This document shows positions 50,316 to 60,951 of a stretch of 64,000 nt of DNA, piece after piece. The DNA is taken from contig CM059582.1 in assembly GCA_030407085.1 (NCBI GenBank), positions 160,820,001 through 160,884,000 on the forward strand, written 5' to 3'. The notes under the pieces are model-generated. The model did not search any database, had not been told where the DNA came from, and saw nothing but the letters and a program-made list of their open reading frames with translations. The DNA is from Trichopria drosophilae (Eukaryota; Arthropoda; Insecta; Hymenoptera; Diapriidae). How positions within the stretch are numbered: the first letter of the stretch is position 1; each line of letters starts with the position of its first letter. The position numbers and the translations under genes were made by a program.

Positions 50316-50726
50316 TGTCAACATTTTGCATTCCCTTTCCTTCATTGGCAAAACAGGTATATTGATTTACTGATTTTTATCCGATTTTCTACGATTTTAT
50401 ATACCTTTATAATTTTAGAATGGGATATTCGATCTACATTTATGCACCACATCAAAACATACTAAAAATCATTCGTTGTGATGAAGAATGGCTTTTAATA
50501 GTGCCTATTTCATACTTGCTGCGTAATTGCATGCTTGTTAACTTTTAAGTTTCAATTATCTGATAATTTTATATATTTCTTTTCGGTATACGTTCGTTTA
50601 ATTTAAATAGTTTTTTTTATACAGTAAAAATTTGTCGTCATAGTGAGTATAAACTTCGCGTTTATATCTCAAATTTGCAACTCCAAAGTTTAGAAAACGT
50701 CTATTGTATTTTACTCTCGCAAATTA

Positions 50727-50893
50727 CCCAGTAAACGAAAACGAATAGAAAGTTCAAAATACGAATTGAAATGAATTCAAATGAATTAAAATTAATTAAA
50801 ACGCATGAAAATGATTAATTGAATCCAGTTTTTAATTCATTTTAATTCACTTGAATTCATTTCAATTAGTATTTTTAACTTTCGTTTACTGGG
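50727..50893. repeat. Palindromic MITE, 167 bp, TA target duplication
   Basis: It begins CCCAGTAAACGAAAACGAAT and ends AACTTTCGTTTACTGGG. TA is present on both sides (50725-50726, 50894-50895). It is the same family as 45216-45393. The right arm lacks about 11 bp of the left arm. Confidence 0.8.
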
Positions 50894-50899
50894 TAGGTA

Positions 50900-51795
50900 T
50901 AAAATCGAAGTCTACACTCGCTATGACGAAAAACTTATCTTATTGTTTCAGAGGATTCAAAACTGCAAATATTTGTACATACTTCTTCCCAACAAGCACT
51001 ATTCGTAATGGTGGAAAAAATATATTCTGCAAAATTTACAAAAAGTTCTGTAACCCAGGACATAGAATTTTATAAAGTCGGTTATAAGAATTACAGATCC
51101 AATATAATTTTGTATGTGTTACTATATGGACAATTTCATAAAATTTTTTATATCCTAACGAAAATACAAATATCTAAAAAGGTCATGCCACGAAACTCCG
51201 ACTTTTGTACATTGATAAAACTAGCAGACAAATATGAAAGGAACAAAGATGTTTTCAAGAGGAAAAACTTTAAGTGAAGTGAAACTCAAATGAACATTAA
51301 TAATAAACATGAAGCGAACTTAGTGATTAATGAATAACTAGATCGTAAATTTAAGTTAAGAATAAAAATGAAATATAATTAAAATAATTCATTTTTCTAA
51401 AACTAAACCAAACTATTAAGTGTTTGGACTTATTTTAACGTTAAATTCATAAACAATCAATTTTTCAAGGATCATTTTCTACAGAAGAATGAGCACTTTC
51501 ATGCAAAAATAGAAAAAAAATTTTGTGATTCTGTCTTGCCTACAAATTTTCATAAAATATTTTTTAACCTTAATTTCAAGTGCCGTCCAGGTTTTTTTCC
51601 TCAAATGATATGTTATCTTGTAGAAAAATGTCTCACCTTTCATTAAAAAAAAAAAGAATTGATGGAGACTCTTTCCGTTCCAAAGTTATGATTTTTTGAA
51701 GAGCGCACATCGCGACGGCCATTGATGCGCTGCGCATTAACTGCATGCCGTTCGGTGCGCGCGATAACTCAACAAAGCGCTGAATTATAGTATGA
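50900..51795. other. No gene seen
   Basis: Overlapping + strand open frames (50851-51277) start inside the preceding MITE and have no family resemblance. A GC-rich patch at 51690-51780 is of unknown nature. Confidence 0.35.
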
Positions 51796-51799
51796 TCAA

Positions 51800-51944
51800 G
51801 GGCGTCCACAGGGAGGGGCAAGAGGGGGCAGTTGCCCCCCCCCCCTGGCCCGACAGTGTTTATTTATTAGTCTATGTAACTTCCATTAACATATAGTCGC
51901 ATATTTAATTTTGCCTCCCCCTGAAAATAATACTGTGGATGCCC
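51800..51944. repeat. MITE, about 145 bp, GGGCRTCCACAG ends
   Basis: GGGCGTCCACAGGGAGGGGC at the left pairs with the right end (CTGTGGATGCCC). GAGGGGGCA and TGCCTCCCCCT also pair sub-terminally. A run of C at 51836-51845 lies inside. The target duplication is not clear; TATGAT occurs near both flanks. Confidence 0.6.
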
Positions 51945-52103
51945 ATGAGTATGATGGTAGTATATCCATACCAGACAAAATATTCCTGGTTTAATACAAA
52001 CAAAAAACGAATATGATAAGTGTTCCAATTTGCGTCCTTGTAATATTTTCTGTTTAATTAAAAAAAGAGATGGTAAAAAACAATATTACAAAATACATTC
52101 TTA

Positions 52104-52877
52104 TTAATGATGAATTTTTGTTCTTTTCGAGGGTCTGCATTCTGTACCGACTTCTGCTTCTGGAACCAATAATAATTCCTGAATTGGTTCACTGACGCTG
52201 TCATTGTCATTTTCATCATCAACGTCATCTTCATCCTCCATTCTGCTGCAGTTGTCGCACTCTTGGCCACTACAATGTTGGCAAACTGCTGAGCATTTGA
52301 AGCCCGCTTTCCTGCATCCACAGGCTTTACCACATTTCCCTTTACACTTACACGAAATAAGTTTCAGCAGCTCGGGTGGCGCAGGTTCTGTAGTAATGGC
52401 AACCGGGAACAATCCGTTATGAGATCTTTGCCAACCCCACTCTTCCGGTAATTTGTAACCGATGTTCCTAAAACAAATTATACAATCACGGTTTGGTCGC
52501 TCGACTTTTTGTGTGGTAATGTAATTTCCTTCTAGTTGGTTGGTCAAATCGCTCAATGTAAATTGGCATTCTTCAGAATTTATCAAAAAAGAATAAATAT
52601 ACTCCATGGCATCGTCTACGTCGTTCGTAGGTCGTCCACGTGAGGTTCCTGTATGTGGTCCCATACGCAGACGATGGCTTCAGTGATCATGGTACCGAGC
52701 CCCTGTTGGGACAAAATCGGTTACATTATTGATTCGATTTTTGATGGCACATGCAAATTCATCGTTGCGATCGCTAAGAATTTTCTTAATTGCTTTCACG
52801 CTTGTCTCTTTTTCAATGCGATGAATTAAAAACACTCTGTAAAGCGTTTTTTTCATCAGAATGCAACGTACAACCAC
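52104..52877 (-). pseudogene. C-terminal part of a Cys-rich repeat protein (CRC-like cysteine cluster), one in-frame stop
   Basis: Two open stretches on the - strand, 52877-52680 and 52664-52104, are in the same frame and separated by one TGA at 52680-52682. The second gives 186 residues: an EEWGWQRSHNGLFPV segment, then APPELLKLISCKCKGKCGKA and further C-x-C pairs up to DNCSRM, then an acidic run. The C-K-C-K-x-x-C pattern is a zinc-binding cluster resembling the CRC (tesmin/CXC) type. From general knowledge, the order W-G-W, PAPxELL, ISCKCK, cluster, acidic tail is that of a high-copy insect repeat protein. I cannot name its transposon class. The rest of that protein is not seen upstream. 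Confidence 0.5.
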
Positions 52878-52889
52878 TCAAATTAAAGC

Positions 52890-53230
52890 TCTTTAAAAAT
52901 GCTACAAGTTTCATATGAACCACTTTTTCGATAAATGTCGAAAAAAACGAGATATGAGCAATTTACCGATATTTATTTTTTATTTATTTAACTCGCTTTG
53001 TTTTCGCTTGTTTCTTCAGTAACTCGAAAAGTATGCATCGTACGCTAAAAAGTCATAAATTGTAGAGCCTGAAAAAACCTACAAAATGAGCTATTATACG
53101 TCCAAAAAAATTCACTCCGAGCCGAGTTATTTACAATATACTGTTTTTTTTTTGGTTTTTTGGACTTTTCTCGAAGAGCACAATCTATTTTGTCCCGAAA
53201 ACTGACAGTTAAGCTTTTCAAGACCCCCCA
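52890..53230. repeat. Non-coding repeat shared with 62980-63290
   Basis: Both have an A-rich block, a TTATTTAACTCG or TTACTTAATTC string, an AACTCGAAAA or TCTCGAAAACA string, ATAAATTGTAGAGC or ATAATTTGTAGAGC, AAAATGAGCTATTATA, and a GAGTTAT before the end. No ORF is shared. It flanks the cysteine-rich pseudogene at 52104-52877 here, but sits inside a MITE at 62570-63500. Confidence 0.5.
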
Positions 53231-54140
53231 ACATGATAAAAAAACAAATTCTATGTAGTATTTTTTTCCCGCTAGAGTCGTATTTTTACTGGACTATATT
53301 AATCTTTGGACTAAAGAAATTCCTCATTCATGGCCGATCCCCGGTAAAGGGTTTGAGTGCCTTGACCAAAACATGCCAAATCTTAGCTCAGACAAAATCT
53401 CGACATAACAAAATTAAAAATATATACTGGAATCTTTACAGAATTTTTCGGCAATAATCCTTATAAAAGACCCACTAATTGGTTCTTACAACAAGCTTTG
53501 TAAATCCCTATATCCTTTATTACGGACTTTTTGTAAATTTTGCAGAATTTTTATTTCTTTACGGACTGCCTTGATAGATATCCATCAAGTTAGAAACATC
53601 ATATATGTATAAATTACATAATACGTACACTGGGAAATTTTTTTTTTAATTAAATTTAAGTAAAATGAGTGATCAGACACTTCATTTTTCGCCTTTTTAA
53701 TCTATTTTTGGCTTTTGAAAGTACGAATTCCATACTTACGTCTAATAAATGATGTATTATGTATATTCACATATATATTTGGAGTATAACTAACCACATT
53801 GACGATTTTCAAAGCATATAATGAACCCTCGGGTTCACTCCGAGTCGCACTCTTCTCTAGGATGGTCGCTAACTCCCAAACGGCAGCCTAGCTGTTGTGA
53901 GCTGCCTCTCTGAGATTTCCGAGGGCCATCCTCTCCATCTCCTCGATCCATTTCTCTCCCAAACAACTATAACAGGAACCCCTTATTCCGTATTTATTAA
54001 TCCTTTACTCGATAATGGACAACACAGACAACGCAGGTTCCGGACAGCACTAGGATAACATTTATTCTTTATCCCCTTACGTCTTATCCCTATCATGCTC
54101 CGTTCATTTCACGCTATTTTGTTATTTCCCCTCCCTGAGA
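53231..54140. other. No gene; possible remnant of gypsy 3' end
   Basis: 53820-54140 is GC-richer and lies directly 3' (on the - strand) of the gypsy integrase C-terminal region, so it may be the untranslated end or LTR of that element. I could not find a second copy of it in the window that would prove an LTR. Confidence 0.3.
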
Positions 54141-54144
54141 AAGC

Positions 54145-55824
54145 AGGTTACCTCGCGGAGGAATATAACGCTTCAGATCAGAAACGTGGACCTTATTATT
54201 AATCCAACTATCCCTCATCTCCAGACGGTGAACCGGATGGGAAAGAACTTCGGCTACGCGAAATGATCTATCAAATTTAGGTGCCAACGTAGCAGAAAAC
54301 TTCTAGACAGCGTTCGATAAATACATGTGTGTGCCGCATTACTTGATCGCCTGCCTGAAATGTCGCTACTCTTTTCCCCCGATTATACCATTTCCCCTGT
54401 CTTGCCCGCTTGCTATCTATATGCCTAGCCACCAAATCTCGCAACTCGTCTAATCTCTTAACCATATCTACCCAGACCGCAGGGTCCAATTGCAATTTTA
54501 GTGTAGTCCCTTCTACTTCTCAGCACAAACTCTTAACTAGACGTGGATGCCGCCCGAAATTCAAAAAGGCCGAGTGCAGACACTGGTGGAGGATTGAATA
54601 GCTATATATATGGCATGCCGAAATTCGTGTAAATGTTTATCCGAATCCCGATGATCCTGCTTCACATAAGTCACTATCATGGTCTTGAGGACCCTATTTC
54701 TACTATCTACGGGGTTGGCTTGAAGATGGTAAGGGGGCGTGGTGACATATAGTTTCCCGAAGTTATATAAGATGGCACGGATGGTTTTATTATCAAACTC
54801 CTTGCCATTATCGGTGAGAAGGAACTCAGGAGTCTCCGACTAAAATACAATAAATTCCTCTAAAGCTCTCGATACTGCTTTTCCATCGGCTGTACGAAGT
54901 GGCTTCAGCTCAATCTAACGGGTAAACAGATCCTGGAACATCCACAAATATTTATTCTGCGATTTATTCATCGGAAATTCCATAATATCTGCAGCAACTG
55001 CGGACCAAGGACGCTCTACAATTCTCTTACCCAATTCTCAATTGGATCTGATAACTCGCTACGTCGGTCGCCATCGGTATAACAAATTCTCCTCTACTCG
55101 CCAACCTGGATACTTGGACGGATGAAATATCACCTCCGCTCGCTACGCTAAGTACGCTTCAACTTCTATACTTTCAAAGGCTTTCCTCATCCTCACCCTG
55201 CATATGCGATAATGCATCCGGAACCCGATGACACGCATCTTTGCGGTGCTTTATTTTACAATTCCATTGCTATAATCCCAGCGCCCACCGAGCTAGGCGA
55301 CCGGTAGGTTCTGAACGAGTCTGTAGTTAAACGAGAGCTTTATGGTTCGTAATCTCTGTGAACTTATACCCCTCCACATACGGACACAACTCCCTGATTG
55401 CCCCAAACGGCTAAGCATTTTCATTCAGAGGTGGAGTAGTTCCGTTTCGGAGCGCTCAGTACTTAACTTGCATACAAAATTGAATGCTCCACCCGTCTGT
55501 CAGCTCAGCTCCTAATGCTACTCCACTAGCATCATAGTGAAACATGAAAGGTTTGGCGAAATCCGTGCGAGCCAACACACGGATGGACATTAACTGTTTC
55601 TTTAGAATCTGAAATACTACCTCCTGTTCATCCCCCAAACTCCATGGCTCTCCCTTTCCCCATAACTTTACTACTGAGACTGTGGTCTTTTTCAAGAACC
55701 CGGGTTGTACCATCCCACCATCCTCAAAAAACGGCGAAACTGCTTCACCGTCTGAGGAATTGGATGCTCCAGAATCGGCTTTACCTTCTCCACATCCGGT
55801 CGCAACACCTATTATCCAGCACAA
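54145..55824 (-). mobile_element. Decayed Ty3/gypsy retrotransposon fragment (RNase H to integrase C-terminus)
   Basis: On the - strand, 55800-55500 reads in pieces the RT/RNase H boundary (GDEQEVVFQILKKQL, RTDFAKPFMFHYDASG). 55030-54650 reads the integrase core (RPWSAVAADIM, LTDNGKEF, TTPPYHLQANP). 54300-54150 reads the integrase tail (KFDRSFRVAEVL, VHVSDLKRY). Stops and frameshifts interrupt it (for example inside the core at about 54937 and 54843), and the third acidic residue region reads DSRNR where ERxNR is usual. Gag, protease and most of the RT are missing. It is cut off at about 55825, where R2-clade sequence begins. It is not functional. Confidence 0.75.
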
Positions 55825-57202
55825 ACCCCTGATACGTAACTCTCGAACACCCGAACACGTCTTATCAATCGCCTCTCATGACACACTGCCAAAGGCCTTC
55901 ATGAGATATAGAGAGGCCATGGACAGTGGTCTGCTCTTTTCACGATAGAATCTTAGGATAAGATCCAGCTATAAAACGTTCTCATTGCATCCATCTATTC
56001 CTGTTCAAAAAGCCTTTTGGCGGCTATCGAGTTGCACTTTGCGGGAGGGTCTCTCCGCCATGAGTTTGTAAAAAGTGCCCATGATGACGGATGTGATGGT
56101 GATCGGCCTGAATTCTGCTGGTTGACTTGCATTTCTCTTCTTAGGGATCAGAACATTTTTAGCCTGGTACAGATGATTGGGGATAGTCCCGAACCACAGA
56201 AAGATGTTAAATATCTGTGCCCAGGTAGCTAGAGGATATTTCCTCAGATCACCGACAAATCCCTCCAATCTCGTGTTCCCGATTTCTGGAGATTTGACAG
56301 ATGTTCGTGTCCTTGTGAATGTTATTCCCTAGAATGTATATATCACTTCTTTGGGAATAGAAGGGACGATGTTTCATCTAGAATTCCCTGAATGCAGGCG
56401 CCTCCAACATTGCGCCACAGGTTCTGAGTCTGCGTATACTCCCTCTTACGGTCCGCCGTCCTTGAAGGCAGAAGGCGGTTCACCGCTCTTCTAGATGGTA
56501 ATTGCGGATCGCATACAGAAAACATGTGCTTTAGCACAAGACTCAGATTTTCAAGAAGACTGCTTTGGAACCTTCCCTATCTCTTGGAAGAGCTCATTCA
56601 CTTCGACCTGGACCGAATCTTCAATGTTGACTTGGGTGTTTACAGGCTCCCTCAACTTCGATAGGAACGCATCTTCCTCCGAAATCGTTGGAATTGCCTC
56701 CTCTATTTCACTCCTATCTTCTCTATCGCTGTTGCCTTCATTCTCGGAGTCATTGGACAGTTGTATCTCCTGGATTCGATCTTTTACCACATTTCTATAA
56801 GCGGGTGTTTGATTGCCTCAACTGACCTCTCTGTAAACAGAAACCTTTGCAGCGCCATGTTGATGAACTTCTCCCCCGAGATAGTCAGATGTGCCTCCTC
56901 TCTCGCCATGATTAGGTTTTCGGTGGTCCATCGATCTTTCTTCTTCTCGATATCTTGTGCGGGATCGTACCAGTCCTTGTGAACCCAGGAATGGTGCACA
57001 CCCCTGATGCTTTTAGAGGCAAAGGTACGATTGAAGTCTGGGTATTCGCATTTCCAGGCGCCGACGGAACTCGAACTCGAACTCGCATCGATTTATGTGA
57101 TCGTCGTCCAGGGAGTATTGTCAGCGGACCTACCCCTATTATCCGAGGCTGAGCCTGTTCCCTGTTCCATTTTATGTCGTATTGGATTGTGGGGTCCTCC
57201 AC
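55825..57202 (-). mobile_element. Decayed R2-clade non-LTR retrotransposon fragment (zinc finger to RT)
   Basis: Reading on the - strand from about 57060: a C2H2-like finger remnant (CEYPDFNRTFAS, then VHHSWVHKDWYDP) in which the second cysteine reads Phe; an acidic linker (56790-56551); a DRKREYTQTQNLWRN segment (56460-56400) typical of the region before the RT; and RT blocks at 56268-56005 (AKNVLIPKKRNA, FRPITITSV, LDSRQKAF). At 55935-55870 the RT motif A region reads SLYLMKAFGSVS, so the catalytic aspartate and the following FDS are changed, and stops occur in it. It is 5' and 3' truncated. R2 elements normally insert in 28S rRNA genes, but no rDNA is visible here. Confidence 0.7.
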
Positions 57203-57209
57203 CGCATTG

Positions 57210-59940
57210 CCATTAACTCCTTCCTCTCCGACTTATATGCCCCTCCCCATTAACAACTGTATCGTTCGCCGCACCCTATCCTCATGTCGATTTTTTTTCT
57301 ACTTCACGAGCCGGTCTCTCTCTTCCTGGATTCACTATTAACATGCAATTAAACATTTTCTCATTTTGCTAAGAATTATATTTAGGAATATTTCTCTTCA
57401 ATGGATTCAAGAGTCGAGCGAATAGATCATAAATTGAACTTGAAGAATGCAGTATCGTCATGCAAGAAAAGAAGAAGTTTTTAGTGGAACCAGAATTTTT
57501 ATAACTATAAACAGTAAACAAAGGTGATCATTTAATCAGCGATCATTTAATCAAGATTCATTTATGTTAATTTCGCTCCACTTCCCAATTGATTGAACAG
57601 AAAAATTCGATTTTTGGAAATTTGATATTCAAAGGCTCGGAATTTCCTCAATATATGAAGCTTTTCAGTCGCGTCTAGGTTTATTTTGTGTAAATTTTCA
57701 TAGGTTTGAAAAATGAAAAATTTCGATAACCAACAATAATAATTTTATTAAAAAATAAACCTTTTTCTCCAAAACCCCATTTTTTCTCTACATTTTCAGA
57801 ATTATAGATTACACAAGTCAACAAGGTTTTGTTGTTGAGAAACTGTAGCTCTGCCAAAAATATGAGCGTCTATTAAAAGTTCATAAAGCGTAAAATTGAC
57901 GTTCAGGAAACCAGGAAGAGCGCAAGAAACGTGCATTCCGCTTCTACGAAAATTCAGTAGGAGTACTTAAAGCGTGACTATGAGAGTTATTTTATTAAGA
58001 TTATTTTAAGAGTTCAACACTTTGCATTTGTGAACGGCTCTTTGGATAGCGTGTAGGAAGAGTTCCTGATTAATGTATAAGAAAAAATACCTTGCAAACA
58101 TTTATGTTCATTTTATATATTTTTTTCACATTTTGTATAAAAATTAATTTTTATTAATTTGTTTAAAGATAAATTAATTATCTGGTGTTCTCATGCAATC
58201 ACTTATCCAGTCGTAATCAGCGGCATGCGACGCTGAACTTGAAACTAAGTCTGCGCCACAGATCAAGCACTGTGAATCAATTTGTAAGGCGTAATATGAT
58301 AATTATGTTACGCGTATTCTAATAAAAATTTTCGTGGATAATGAATAACAATAATTGATTCTTCTAGTATAATGTTGAGCAAAATAATTTTTCAATACTG
58401 AAAATTATAAGGTTTCGTATGGAAACTTGTAAAAACTGTTTCAGTCCTTCTTGCCGAACCTCTCCTGAACTCTTTAATTTCTGTTTTCTCATGTAGGTAT
58501 AAAAGTAAAAAGAAGGCTTCATGCACCTTTAAAAGCCGTTTAACTAGTATAGCCGCTTAGGCAGTGAAAAGTGTCATTTAAACTTATTTTAAGCGTGCGG
58601 ATCTCTTGATTAAGCGTACAATTTCGCGAAAATGTTTCTTGTACTCTCACGGGGCGCTTTAATGTACGCTTTATTTTTAACAGGGCTACCATTCAGAGGA
58701 TAAAGACAGAAGCTCGTAAATATGCATAAATAGATTAATGGTAAGAATATTAACTACGTATAATACGGTTTCAGTTAACCACTAACTCCGCAGGGGGATT
58801 TCAGTCGGTTCAACAGATTAGTAATCTACGCTAATAAATATTAATTTATGTAAAATTTGGGCTCCATTTCGTACTTTTTGAACACTTTTTATGTTTGATC
58901 TCCTAATAAATATGATAGAAAGTTAGGAACTGACTATGAAAATTTAAAAAAAAATTAACAGTATATACTGAAATTTTATAAATTTACTAAAAATGCTGTA
59001 TTTTATAGTATATCATAAAAGTCGTATACATTTAAATATGTGGATAAAATATAAATTTCACACGTGTGACGTTGCAGTTATCACGTTAAATGTTACAAAT
59101 TAACCGCTCTAAATGCACACTCTTCAAGTCGTTACGAAACGTTTCTACTGAACCACGTTCTTTAAAATATTAACTACCCTTCTATAACGTAAAGAAAAAG
59201 GTTCTTGAATGTTGAAAATAAAGTGTAATTTCTGAAACGGCATTGAAATAGTTTACAAACGTTCCTTTTAAATGTTTCACAATAGCATAAGTATTGCAAA
59301 TGTTCTATGAATGTTCCGTGTTTAGCGGGAAGTATATGTATACGAAATTACTGCATATATCCACCCTGCGCAACCGCCGGAAGTTATCGCCTCAAGAACT
59401 ATGAAAACGTTTAAAAAATGTCAAAATCGAATCTTGTGGGATCCCACTTAGATTTGATATGGGAATTTGTGCTGAGATCTCATATGGGACTCACATAAAA
59501 ATTTCCTGTATAACTAGTTACATCGTCCTATGCAACGAAAAAAGAGTGTGAGAATGACCAATCGGAATAATTTTTTTTTTGCAATGAAAAGTAGTTGGTT
59601 TGTTAAAAAAATTTGATGTGGGTCTCACATGTAATCCCATCTGATTTCCCACATAGGATATATTTCTTAAGGATAAATTTATGAGTTTTATTTTTCTTTG
59701 AATGTGTGAAATATTACAGAATTCAGTACAACAATACATTTTGTAGATATTGCCACATACTTTTGGTAAATATTTCAAAAATTGTTCAATATATTTTCAA
59801 AAAATAATAATATGCCGTCGTCGTTATTTCCAAAATGTCCTGGGAATATTACGAGCATTTTATACACAACACTTCTGTACGCAATATTGCAGAGATATTC
59901 TACAAATATTTCAGTGTAGAATATTTTGTTCACCTTTTCC
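57210..59940. other. No gene seen
   Basis: 57230-57360 is pyrimidine-rich and may be the 5' end of the R2-like element. A segment with repeated GGGATCTCATATGGGA-like strings lies at 59430-59650 and again near 60525-60545. No exon-like coding segment was found. Confidence 0.4.
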
Positions 59941-59949
59941 ACATATTTA

Positions 59950-60520
59950 GTGGTTGAAAACCGACAACCCGTTGTATTTACTAAATTTGTTTTTATTTAC
60001 CTAATTAGACCGTTATTACCGAGATTAATTCTTACATTAATTTATTAATTTATTATAACGGTCAAGAAGAAACTTATAATTTGCCTTGTGCAAGTATTAT
60101 GTTATTTGTAAATATTTCACGGAATTAATCACGGAATAGGAATTCAAAACCGTCTTTCGTTCTAGAGATTCAAAGGAATTAAAACTACTGGATGGCGAAT
60201 TTCAGTGTGGGAATTAAAAAAAGTAGATAACCTTACATTTCGTTGTGGGATTGAAATGAATTAAAATGGCTTTCTGGCCAATTTTGGGATCGGGAATTAA
60301 GATATTACCATAACCTTATTTCGTTCCTTTGGATACGAAGGAATTCAAAGGAATTAAAATTGTTTGCTACTCAATCTCGATCTAGGAATAGAAAATACGA
60401 CCCTAACCTTTTGACAAAATTTCAATTCCAGATTGTCGTTAATGGAATTAGAGACGTATGCTCGTTAATTCTTTTCAATTTCTCTCAATTCCTTGCAATT
60501 CCTTTATGTTTGCTGGGATG
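59950..60520. repeat. Diverged tandem repeat ending in a TTTGCTGGGA terminus
   Basis: Units of roughly 90-100 bp contain AAAGGAATTAAAA, a TGGGATTGAAATGAATT or GTGGGAATTAA block, and an ACCTTATTTCGTT or ACCTTACATTTCGTT block (about 60140, 60225, 60310). The sequence ends TGTTTGCTGGGA near 60520, the same terminal motif as the CCCAGC-ended elements. The opposite end was not located. Confidence 0.45.
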
Positions 60521-60951
60521 GATCTCAATGGGATCTCATATTAGAATTTTTAGTAGGGTTTAGTTTGGAAATTTTTATCTTGAAAAGTTGCCGCCCTACG
60601 TGAAAGTTATTAAGGACCTGTTGTGTTCAAAATTACCCAAAAATCATGAAAAAATCTTTTCCGGAGCATAAAAAGAACAAAATTATTAAATTGTTTTAAA
60701 AAATTGTTATAAGCAATTAACCGACCACTTTTGAGCATTGCACCCAAAAAATTCGTGTTCAGTGGCCAGAAAACATTGTTTCAAATGGGGACATATAAAA
60801 GGCTCCTCGGACATCCCAATAAACGAAAAAGTATACGGAAACGATATTTTGCATTCTGTTTCTTTCTAGTGGCATATTGATTATTCCAGGTTCTTATTCG
60901 AATTTATACTATTTTAAACGACCTGTAATACCAGAATTGAATTCATTCGAT

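Noticed and set aside
53820..54140. LTR of the gypsy fragment
   Set aside because: Position and composition fit, but no second copy exists in the window and the TG...CA ends could not be placed.
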